This document shows, piece by piece, positions 54,890-64,000 of a DNA stretch of 64,000 bases. The translations under genes were made by a program, and so were the position numbers. The notes under the pieces were generated by a model. The model saw only the letters and a program-made list of their open reading frames with translations, did no database searches and had not been told where the DNA came from. Position 1 is the first letter of the stretch; each line of letters begins with the position of its first letter. This stretch comes from Galerina marginata (lineage: Eukaryota > Basidiomycota > Agaricomycetes > Agaricales > Galerinaceae), in contig JAECYW010000009.1 of NCBI GenBank assembly GCA_023014335.1, forward strand, positions 1,240,001 to 1,304,000. Reading direction: 5' to 3'.

Positions 54890-55129
54890 GTAGTCTCGGA
54901 TACCCAGCCTCTTTGGGCGCCTTCCCAATTTGGGTCCCTTCCCTTCAGAGTCTGGGAACTGATCAACGGTCTCAAGGGCCTTATGCGTTCGGGCTGTTCG
55001 GGGTTTTTTTCGACTCTTGTTCAACATTTTCGGGACATTTAGTAGACACGTGATCACGCGGGAAACGCGGTGCGCGTCGCGCTGATTATTTCCCCTTCAA
55101 CCATTCACGTCGTTCTCGTCGTATCCCTT
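54890..55129 (+). repeat. Left terminal inverted repeat, 240 bp
   Basis: Exact reverse complement of 60281-60520, including a T7 run. Contains GC-rich CACGTGATCACGCGGGAAACGCG, with nested palindromes GATC and CACGTG(A). It ends 73 bp upstream of the DUF6589 start codon. Confidence 0.95.
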
Positions 55130-55202
55130 GCCTTGATAACTTTGTAGGCCTCCTTTAATTCCTTAATAAAGCTGTTTGCTTTGTCTAAACTCTCTTTGAC
55201 TC

Positions 55203-57969
55203 ATGGATCGTTACACATTTCGCCTCTTTGCACATGGGATACCCGAGGATGAAGATCATGAAGAACCCATTGCCGAAAGCTCTCCTCCTCGTTCACCATC
55301 TCCTATCCCAGCATCTGATGACTTTGAGGAGCCCTCCATCCTCCTTTCTTCAACTGAACTTTCTGATGACTCTGAAGATGATGATTTTTTTTATGTCCAG
55401 GCTCCCTTAAAACGACGGTCTCCGCTATCTGCTACACAGAAAGCCCGATTGGTCTTGCAATTCATGCGCGATACCCTCTCAAGGTTTTCTCTTCGGCAAT
55501 TTTCTCAGGCTGTCTTCACCTCGGACGATGGCGGGATCAAGAATTTTGCAAACATCTTTCTAGCTGACGGCGGACATCTGGAGATAATGGATTTGTGGTG
55601 GGATCTCTGCGGTGGATTGAGGGATCGTGAAATGACGGCGTGGGTAGTCAGGAAGGCAGCTTCTGCATGTGCAAGAGAGGCTAGTTGGCTCTCCAATCGT
55701 GCCTCTGAGGGTCCACATGAGGATGATGCAAAATTCCTTCGTGTGTCTTCGCAAAATGTGGATGTTACGATGCTAAATACATTTCGCATTCATGAGCTAC
55801 TTGAGCGATACGAGCGAGTTACCCCACACCTCCAACGCATTTTGAAGGCTATAATCAACAAGGATGAAAGGCCATTGAATCAGGGCAGTCGAAATCCTGA
55901 CGCAGTACGCAAAATCTTTATCTTTATCTAAAACTTTGGACTATATATTGATTGTTGCATGTTAGGGACGAACCTTAATCACTTCAATGGTTCTAAATCT
56001 GCGAAGCCAACGCCTCAACTATCATGCAGCAATGAACTCCTTGTTGTTCTGGGACAACCGTGTACCTAAGCGACTTGTTCAATTTTGCAATCACCTGGCT
56101 CTCACAACATCCTATCCGTTTCAAACCCGCGCAATAACTGCAATTAGCAAGAGTTCAGCACTTCTCGCAAAACAAGCTGCGAATGACCCAACCAAGATCA
56201 AAATGCTTCCGTATGACAATTTTAACTGGACGGCTCGGGCATGGGAATCAAGTGCACTCCATGGTTCCATCACCCACGATGAAGTGTCTGCCCTCCTCAT
56301 TATACTGCCAATACCTGCTGGTGGTCCTGATGCCATGCAAATAACATCAGTTGGTCGCTTTTCCAAGACTGAAAGGACTCGCCATGACCTCCCACCCGCT
56401 GAATCCCTGTCGGACATTCTTCCAAGTTCTGTAGACCAGCAGGCCTTCCGTGCCAATGCCATTATTCATGTTCAGAATATCTTAGCCCAAGATATCAAGG
56501 CATTTTCAGAGCATGGCCCATTTATCCCAGTCCTGGACGACCAAATGGCAATTAAACCGCAGAAAACAGAAGAGTATTACCTGCCTACATTTGACCAAGA
56601 ACAGGGATCAACCCGAGGAAATATGGTCGTTCTCGAGCATTACTTCGGAAAAATCCTCGACATTCCAAAGGAAACATTCGAGCACACAATGTTTACTGTG
56701 CTTGGTGATCGTTTGACTACTGTTCGCGATCGTGCCGCGCAAGACCAGCGGGCTGTTGATCGCTCCGAGCATCGCTTTGACCACTTATCAAGTTTTTCAA
56801 TGGTTAGCGGTTTAATGCATTTTTGTTTGAACTTCATTGAAGCTGAAGGGAAAAATGCATGGGGAACTTCTGCGACAGCTGATCCCATTAGTCTTTTGAC
56901 TCTTCGCGACATTTTGCCAAACCGGAAATCAAATATTAACCTTCAAAAGGTTGATTATTATGCATGGCTTCGATTCTTTGATGTTATCCTCCGAAGTCTA
57001 ACAATTACGGCTGCGGTAACTGCTCTCAAGGCCCTTTCTCCTGACGATTTATCGAACAAAGTCAAGACACTCACGGATCTACAAGAACTGGCAACAAAAG
57101 TCGTTGATAACTACCTTTTACCCTCACCAACGCGCCTCGAAGCTTTGAACCAGAAAATACTCCCAGGAAACACAAAATGCGGACATGCTGTTCTTCTTAT
57201 GCATGATCTTATGACCCTTCGAGAAATGCAGGACGCGATTAAGCATGGCCATCCTCAGCGTATTCAGCGCATGATCAAATTCTGGATGCCAATGTTTTAT
57301 GCTGCGGGGAGCTACAATTATGCAAACGAGTGCATGGAACTTCTCCACAATGTCATTCATGATTGGCCCAAGGACTATGCTCAGGTTGCGTTCAACGGAA
57401 TGCTCGTTAATCCAAGTGGAAAGCCTGGAGGATTCAAACCTACTGATATCCGGGTGGAACACCTCAACGACAGGATTAAAGAACGTGCTCATGGTTCAAA
57501 TGCAACACCTGACCACCTATCTAAAATTACTCCAGCAATGGGACATGTTTCGCAGTTCACTGACCAATTTTTTGCAGACCTAGATATTGAAAGGCAGAAT
57601 CAGCAACATAGCCACGTCTCACAACACAAGGACATTGAAATTGTTGTCAAGCACCTTCTCAAAGAAAAAATATTTGACTTTAGGTTTGACAAACTCTCCC
57701 AGCATCTATGGGTTGATTTGTATCGCACAGGGTGCATCCGATTAGCAGGAACGAGCAGCGGTGGTCATTACAATCACTTGAAGCGCCATATTCTCCGCCT
57801 TCGAACCCGACATACAACAGAGCAATCAAATGAATATGAGCTGGATCGCGAACTTTCGTCAGGCAGAGATTCACGGCGAACACAATTTACAATCAACGAG
57901 GAGATTGATGAATTTGGCGATATTATTCGTCATTCTACAGGAGAAGACACCGACGATGAAAGCGAATAA
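55203..57969 (+). CDS. DUF6589 protein, candidate transposase, 901 aa, 2 exons
   Basis: Exons 55203-55904 and 55966-57969 (phase 0, 61-bp intron). Residues 1-80 are acidic and Ser/Pro-rich. The DUF6589 region starts around TSMVLNLRSQRLNYHAAM. Typical family landmarks are YDNFNW (Asp318), VLGDRLTTVRDR (Asp482) followed by RSEHRFDHLSSFSMVSGLMH, and AAGSYNYANECMELLHNVI (Glu689). The order Asp-Asp-Glu in conserved settings resembles an RNase H-fold DDE nuclease; this is my inference, as DUF6589 has no assigned function that I know. The C-terminus is acidic (GEDTDDESE). Its location between long TIRs supports a transposase role. Confidence 0.85.
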
Positions 57970-58007
57970 GGTATCAAGAGTTTAAAGGACTGAACCATAA
58001 CCGTAAA

Positions 58008-60220
58008 TTAAAAGATTAGTATTGCCTCGCCATTATAAAGGATTGTCCGTTTACGCTTTTTTGGCCTTGAAACCGCCTGTGGTTCCATATCTCCGGCATG
58101 CTCAGGTTCCATCCACCGAACTTCTTGGTACATGTCGGGTTGATCAGGTGAGATAGAAGGAGTGCTGGTAGTATTGGGTTGAATGGTTTCCTGAGGGGGG
58201 AGCGGACCAAATAAGTCTGATAGAATTTGTTGGAGCGCATTGAAGAGGGGTGATGCAAGTTCTCGTTCATGAGGAATGTGAGTGAAGGAAAGGAGAGTTT
58301 CGAGGTTGGAGATTTGGTGAGCACGCTTGGTTATTTCACGTAAATCGGAGTCGCTAACAAGTGAATCTGGTCCGTAGCTGGGCCAAGTTTGCATCCACTC
58401 GTCTTTCCATATCTTGAAACGCCAATCTGTCAGGGCCTTCAAGATTTTTTCCTTCTCTTTGTCGGTGGTTACTGGACGAGACTGCGGCTTTTCTTGCGGG
58501 TCCTCAATTCCGGGGTTTTCCATAATCCACTCGAGGTCCTGATCAAGGCAAAGGCTGGGGTTGCAGTTTGAACAGCGGGTATGACAGCAGGTTATAAGAT
58601 TGCCCGCGTCATCAAAATGTGGTGGGTTTTCAAGGTGAGTGTCAACCGTGTACTCCAGACATTCTGACGTGTGAATGAGGTCCAGAAGTCCGGGATCCTC
58701 GAAGTTGGGCGATGTGACGGAAAGCTGACCATCATCACCTGTCATAGACTTTTCAACGAGAATAACCCCCACTGCCTTGCTGCCTTTTCGACGAGCTCCT
58801 CTCCCACGACGTTGTTCCCATTTCACGAGCGTAAGATCTCGACAGCGGTACTGCACAACCAACTGTACGTTTGGGAAGTCCATGCCTGCTCCTATTTTGT
58901 CTGAGCCAAGCAGAATTTTGGTCTTTCCGGAGATGAAATCATTGGTGCTTAGCTTTTGGTGTGGTTCTGATAGTCCGGCATGGAGAATGTCGATGAGGTG
59001 CGGAGGAAGCTTCAACGAACCTAAACGAGCGTGAAACCACCAAAACATGTCAGTCAACATATCTAGGTTGTCCGAGTAGATCAAAGTTTGTTTGATTGAA
59101 TCCTCGGACGCGTTCCACGGAAGGGTGAAGGTTAAATCCTGAAAAGAATTTGCGTCGTGTTGCATCTGAGTAATGATTGTCGAAAGTTCTGGGCGAAAGT
59201 TGCCAAGATTAATGAGTCGGTAGTCTGCCTTCAAGCTTGCGTGGATTTCAATGGATTTTCGATATGAAGCTGGAAGGGTGGCAGAAAGCGGAATTAATGG
59301 AATATCATTGCCTATAATTTTTCGCAGTACATGAAGACGGGTGTATCCAGGACGCCACGAGACACTTTCATGAATAGTATGTGCTTCGTCGATATAAATT
59401 GCCGAAAGTTGCGCGCGAAACGATTCCGAGTGCAGAACACAAGCGAATGACGGGGTCTCGAGCATTTCAACACAGGTGTAAACCACGTGCATCGAGCCGC
59501 CTTTTGCGATCTTTTCGAGGTCTGCAGGATCCGAGGCACCTGAATGAATAAACGAGCATTCTATCACAGAGTTACGGTGGCTGATCAGAGAATATTCAGT
59601 AAGAAAGCAAGCAATTATTTTGTAAATTCGCACCGTTCTTCTCCTTGGTATCCCAACGACGTGAAGGGGATGATGACCAAAGATATGCCCGTCTTCTGAG
59701 CAAGCAAAGGCAGAACCCATAAGAGAGACTTCCCAGCACCAGTCGGAGCTATCACACACAAATCTCCTGCCCGAGAAATGGTGAAGTTTGCAGCCTCGAT
59801 CTGATAATCCCTCAATTGCTGTCCTTCCTTCAAAATGCCATGTTTGAGAGCCCGTTGATTCCATTCCTCTGCGGAAAGAGGTTCCATTGAATTGAGTCGC
59901 TTGAACCTTTCGAATGCATAGGCTTTTTGCCTAGGATGGCCGGGGTTGTTGAGAGAATAAGGCTTAAAGGAAGGTGTCTTCGGTTTTACGGCATATCCGT
60001 TCTGGAAGCGGGTGCGGTTCTTCTTGTCAGCAAAAGGTAGTCTCGGCGTAGAGAGAGCGGTTCCAGGGGTAGAAATTAATTGATATGCTGTAGAGTTGGA
60101 GGTTGCTGAAGGAATTGTAGGCCTTGTGGGTGCGGGTGTCACTGGGGATGAAGTCCGATTTTCATCATTGAGCCTTCGTCGCTTATGAGGTGAAAAAGGT
60201 GTGGGAGTTGACTGAGACAT
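58008..60220 (-). CDS. RecQ-like DEAH helicase carried by the transposon, 719 aa, 2 exons
   Basis: Exons 59634-60220 and 58008-59580, 53-bp intron, phase 2. After a basic Ser/Thr/Pro-rich N-terminus (~1-110) come LRDYQIEA, Walker A CVIAPTGAGKSLLWVLPLL (~156-174), a DEAH box IYIDEAHTIHE (~257-267), motif III LSATLPA, and the second RecA lobe with LLGSDKIGAGMDFPNVQLVV and RRGRGARRKG (motifs V-VI). A Cys cluster (CCHTRCSNCNPSLC) near residue ~580 resembles the zinc region of RecQ enzymes. No HRDC domain is seen. It is likely a 3'-5' DNA helicase that assists transposition or repair of the donor site (inference). Confidence 0.88.
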
Positions 60221-60280
60221 AGATTAACATCGATAGAATGGGTTGTAGATAATTATAAGAAATATAGCATTGAAAAAATG

Positions 60281-60520
60281 AAGGGATACGACGAGAACGA
60301 CGTGAATGGTTGAAGGGGAAATAATCAGCGCGACGCGCACCGCGTTTCCCGCGTGATCACGTGTCTACTAAATGTCCCGAAAATGTTGAACAAGAGTCGA
60401 AAAAAACCCCGAACAGCCCGAACGCATAAGGCCCTTGAGACCGTTGATCAGTTCCCAGACTCTGAAGGGAAGGGACCCAAATTGGGAAGGCGCCCAAAGA
60501 GGCTGGGTATCCGAGACTAC
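60281..60520 (-). repeat. Right terminal inverted repeat, 240 bp
   Basis: Exact partner of 54890-55129. Its outer end is 4 bp from the NOP53 ATG. It lies 60 bp upstream of the helicase start and so faces two genes. Confidence 0.95.
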
Positions 60521-60527
60521 AAACATG
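60521..60527. repeat. Target-site duplication, right copy, containing the NOP53 start codon
   Basis: AAACATG, identical to 54883-54889. The last three bases are the NOP53 ATG. Confidence 0.85.
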
Positions 60528-62288
60528 GCTGCGTCAAAAAGCAGTAAATCGAGTTCGATCGTTTCGAGAAAGGCTTCCAGTTCATCTAATACCGGCGTAA
60601 AATCCAAGCCAACCCGGTCCGCAATAGGTGCTCCTTCGCAGCTCAACCAATCAAGCAGGAAAGGAAAACGTGCTTGGAGGAAAAATGTTGATCTTGGAGA
60701 CGTTGAGGAGACGTTGGAAGAGATAAGGGCAGAGGAGAGGGTTACCGGGTACATTTCTTTCTATTCCTTGCGTTTCTATTACCTGATTTCAACCAATGAA
60801 GCACGGCGCTACACAAGATGCAAGACACCGATTTGTTCCAGATCGACACCAAAGGCGATGATAAAAGTGTGTTGCCTCTTTTTTGATACTTTTGAATTTT
60901 TTTCTGAACAATGTCTCCTACCTACAACCTCTAGTTAGACATACCCTGCCAAGATACTCAGCGGCTCAGTTAACTTCCACCAAAATCCTTGCGCAACGCT
61001 CAGCCGTGCCTGCCGTGTTCTCTCGCATCACGTCAAGCAGTAGTTTGAACAAACGAAAAGCCTCGTTGAGCCGTGAGGAGAAAGAACGCTTGATGCGAAT
61101 TGCCAAGCGGCCACGGAAAGGACCGTTTAACAGCATTTTGGACCCGTCGGAATACGCTGCTGGGAGTGGAACTGTGGAACTTAGCGATGCTGTGAAGCAG
61201 AGTGGGACGTACGACCCTTGGGCGGAGGAGGAAGCCGTAGTGGAAGTCAAGGATGGTATGGAAACTGTTAGCAAGAAGACGATCAAGGTCAGCTTCTTTT
61301 GCGACTGTCTTTTACTGCCTTCTGCGACGTCAGCTGATGATATATTCAGCCTCCAGCACTGAAACGAACAAGAGATCTGATAGAAATACCTGCAATCGTC
61401 GAACCTCATCAAGGAACATCATACAATCCTGCAGTTGAGGCGCATCAGGAACTCCTAGAAAAAGCGGCCTTAATAGAGGCAAAACGGATGAGAGATGCTG
61501 AGAAGCTCGCGGAGGTAAAAACGAAGATGGAGGGCGCGAGGTTGACGCAAGAGGAGTACGATATCGCCGTTGCTGCTGGGATGAGCGTGCAATCAGTACA
61601 GGATGACAAGGACGATGAGAATGCTGCCAGTGAGGGGGAAGAGGAGCATGTACCCTCTGTTAAAAAAGTTCCTGAGAGGAAGACGAAAGCGCAACGGAAT
61701 AGAGCTACACGTGTGCTCGCTGAGGTTAGCTGGTCCTATTTCGTATTTGTGACGGGTTGTTAACGTCGTGATTCCAACAGAAACGGGCTCTCGCTGAAAA
61801 AGCACATCGAAAACGTTTGCTGGCCTCAATAAGCGATGTCAAGACGCTTCGGCGGACAACAGCGCAGGCTATGTCGACACAGGAACAAGAACGCGAGGAG
61901 AGGCGTATCGCTCTTGTGGAAAAACTCAAAAAGCATGGGGTGGCTGGACAGAAGCTTGGGAAACATAAAGTCCCTGAAGGTCGTGTGGATGTTCAGATCG
62001 GTGAAGATCTCAGTGAGAGCTTGAGAGGATTGAAGGTATGAAGAAGCAAATATTTCGTCTTTAAACACTACTCGAACTACTTTTCTTTCATAGCCCGAAG
62101 GCAGCCTCTTCCACGACCGATTCCAGAGTTTGCAGCAACGAGCGCTGATCGAACCTAGAGTCCGCGTATTGTACGTTCCAGTTTTCTGTTCTCGTGTTTC
62201 ACTTTTTAATCGTCCTTTCTGCAGGCCTAAGAAACGAAGGAACAGGATGATCGAGTATGAGAAGCACGCTTGGAAGCGATTCGAGTAG
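60525..62288 (+). CDS. NOP53: Ribosome biogenesis protein NOP53, 470 aa, 7 exons
   Basis: Exons 60525-60748, 60802-60866, 60935-61287, 61350-61724, 61781-62035, 62094-62170 and 62225-62288, all phases agree. Family features: SSRKGKRAWRKNVDLGDVEE, RAEERVTG, LHKMQDTDLFQIDTKGDD near the N-terminus; a lysine/glutamate-rich coiled middle (RKTKAQRNRATRVLAE); and the C-terminal PKKRRNRMIEYEKHAWKRFE signature of Nop53/GLTSCR2. It acts in the nucleolus in 60S assembly and recruits the exosome helicase Mtr4 for 7S rRNA processing. The coding sequence is intact, but its start codon abuts a transposon, so its promoter has changed. Confidence 0.93.
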
Positions 62289-62752
62289 GCGTGTATTCGA
62301 CATTTCTATTCATGACTGGGATAATATATCGCGCATGGCATGCTGTTCTGTCTTCGAGTTTCTCGTTCCGTGCTTTGAAGCAAACACGTCCGTGTTGTTT
62401 TGTGTTCAGTGCTTATACTTGAAGTGGCTCCCACGCGATACAAATATCATTGGGTGCCATCATTCCGCATCTGCCACCCACCTTCATGTCATGACAAATA
62501 CAGCGGTACAAGTGGGATATATCAAGCGATGGCTCAAGCATTGCTATTGTTCCCAAACTCACCAAGGTACCACGATAATCATAGGCGAGCTCTTACTGAC
62601 GCTGATTTTGCTTCAGCTAGGTATTGCATACCACAACCTAGTGTGATCATAATTCCTGCTCCTGATTTTTCTTGAGCACGGTTTGCCCCCCGACTATCGC
62701 CCTCACTCGAGTCGTCGGTGCTTGTAGATTCCCTACGACTGGGACAATTGTA
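62289..62752. other. Intergenic region
   Basis: 3' flank of NOP53 and 5' flank of the last F-box gene; nothing else supported. Confidence 0.45.
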
Positions 62753-64000
62753 ATGTATCCAAAGGAAAGCCCGACTCTTGAGGCTCAAAACCTCAGCCAC
62801 GTTTATTCTGACAATGCTCCTGCATCCATCGTCACCCTGCCCACGGAGCTTCTCTCTTTAGTACGTGTACCCGCCTAAATACCGTCGCTCTTCACCTTTT
62901 CTTCGCACGGAACACTATCAAGCAGCCAGGAGGCAAGCTGTTGGGACAACACACTATGCCAAGAGGGACGCTCGATGCGCTTCGAATGGCGTTATTCGTG
63001 AAGCAGCTATCGCATATCCGCTGGTACTTCACACCTGGATGGAAAACGGACGAAGATAAGATAGAGAGTTGGCGCTCAGCTGATGAAGCAAACTGCATGT
63101 CAGGCTCGGGTAGAGACATGACTCAGGGTGCATTGATCCCTGGCACGGGTCCGCTTAGGCGAACGTTCGACGAGGTGGCTAACCTCCATGTTATTATCTC
63201 CCGACTCACCTCGGTTAAGTCGGTCAGGCTGGATTTTGGGCTTGTCGACGACTGGACGGTTTCTCGAAAGCGTAATAAAGACCAACAGGAGAAACAACTA
63301 GACATGCAGTTATGGAGGAGGCAGGTTGGCGCACTGCTTGATGGAATTTTGGATAAAGGATGTGAAGTACTGCAAGTTATTGGAGGAGTGTACGTGAATG
63401 ATTTGTTTCTCGACCAAGAGATGGGGCAAGAGGCAGAGCCTTTACAAGGTATCTACGTTTATTTGCTCATTTCATTGTCATAATTAAACCTCCTGTTCTT
63501 CAAGATGAGGATGAAGACGAAGAGGATAATTACCGAAGTCAAAGGCGACTCTCGCATGTCTCGAAAGCCTTGATTGGTCTCGTCCGCCATGCCTTCAAAC
63601 CGTCAATTAAACGTCCTCGTATCCCAATCCCCATTAGAGATATCCGTACGAACGAAACTCAAGGGCTCAACCCCATCTTACCACACACAGAGAGAAAACG
63701 TCTGAAATTAAAAGCAATGCACATCGAATCGGCGATGATCCTTCTGCCTCCGTTCCTCGACTGGACCTTATCCCTTCTGACTTCTCCCGCCTGTGGATCC
63801 ACGCTAACACACCTTTCCTTCGAGTTCTCTTCAGCTCGTAGCCCAGTCATACCCAGTCATCTCCTTGCGTCCATTAACCTGCCTAACTTGACCAGGTTCG
63901 AGATCGCTTCTTCATTTCTAAGTCCAAGAGAGGGACCGACGACCAAATTCAAGGACATCTCTCAGTTTTTGGCTAGGCATAGCAGGGGGCTGAAAAGAAT
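62753..64000 (+). CDS. F-box family paralogue with damaged F-box; 3' end beyond the window
   Basis: Model: exons 62753-62860, 62926-63448 and from 63505 on. It begins MYPKESPTLEAQNLSHVYSD and reaches the F-box start LPTELLSL. About 47 nt of the family's F-box core are missing and the frame is shifted. The shifted remnant (TCTRLNTVALHLFFA in another frame) can be removed by a GTACGT...GCAG intron of 65 bp that restores frame at PGGKLLGQHTMPRGTLDALR. Later parts match the family (LRRTFDEVANLHVIISRL, a 56-bp intron, then DEDEDEEDN, LLPPFLDWTLSLLTSPACGS). It may be functional without an F-box, or a pseudogene. Confidence 0.6.

Larger units (their letters stand above)
54890..60520. mobile_element. 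5,631-bp DNA transposon encoding a DUF6589 protein and a RecQ-like helicase
   Basis: Bounded by 240-bp terminal inverted repeats that match base for base by eye, starting GTAGTCTCGGATACCCAGCC, and flanked by AAACATG on both sides (54883-54889, 60521-60527; 8 bp if the shared C is counted). Inside are two tail-to-tail genes whose stops are 38 bp apart, each preceded by its own TIR, which must carry the promoters. No stops or frameshifts are seen in either gene, so the copy looks young and possibly active. It does not match classes I know by terminal sequence. Confidence 0.9.

Noticed and set aside
60368..60754. A minus-strand frame and its copy at 54797-55042, both encoding DTQPLWAPSQFGSLPFRVWE
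   Set aside because: Both lie in the terminal inverted repeats, and identical DNA explains the identical peptide. No start context or splice structure, and the right one is antisense to NOP53 exon 1.
1..64000. CRISPR arrays, bacterial operons, ribosome binding sites
   Set aside because: Intron-rich eukaryotic DNA; no regularly spaced short repeats of CRISPR type were seen.

Overview
The window looks like nuclear DNA of a mushroom-forming basidiomycete (Agaricomycetes). Genes are split by many short GT-AG introns, mostly 45-65 bp. The families present are typical of that group: a large F-box family, BTB/POZ proteins, DUF6533 membrane proteins, a DUF2235 hydrolase, a NACHT ATPase, a CBM1 secreted protein, a CFEM GPI protein, DUF6589, and Cryptococcus-like CAP59 and CAP64 homologues. 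All gene models were rebuilt by hand by joining exons wh ose phases match. No database search was possible.

Layout. 1-4.1 kb: two F-box paralogues on the minus strand, the first split by a short transposon. 4.8-10.4 kb: a WW-domain nuclear protein, a ~330-bp tandem repeat field, an unknown 181-aa protein and a universal-stress-protein gene. 11.3-18.5 kb: a truncated F-box gene, a ~2-kb repeat-bounded stretch, a CK1-like kinase and an intact F-box gene. 18.6-26.5 kb: two copies of a BTB segment (one intact, one with a nonsense codon) flanking a DUF2235 hydrolase that carries a fold-back element. 26.7-32.3 kb: two copies of a DUF6533 membrane-protein gene with nine matching exons, plus gene fragments. 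32.4-42.4 kb: mitochondrial methionyl-tRNA formyltransferase divergent from another F-box gene, a CBM1 protein, a repeat-rich gap, a CFEM protein and ribosomal protein eL31. 44-46.3 kb: a NACHT ATPase. 47.6-51.8 kb: CAP59-like and CAP64-like genes in tandem. 53-54.2 kb: a multi-pass membrane protein. 54.89-60.52 kb: a 5,631-bp transposon. 60.5-62.3 kb: NOP53. 62.75 kb to the end: a sixth F-box paralogue.

The most striking object is the transposon at 54,890-60,520. It has 240-bp inverted repeats that match base for base by eye, a 7-bp target duplication, and two tail-to-tail genes: a DUF6589 protein and a RecQ-like DEAH helicase. It sits exactly at the start codon of NOP53, so the target duplication contains the ATG. 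The DUF6589 protein shows D, D and E residues in conserved-looking settings, so I propose it as the transposase of a helicase-carrying DNA transposon family.

The rest of the window shows a family-expansion zone at many stages of decay: F-box, BTB and DUF6533 duplications, short inverted-repeat insertions inside exons, and two cases where an insertion or deletion may be masked by splicing.
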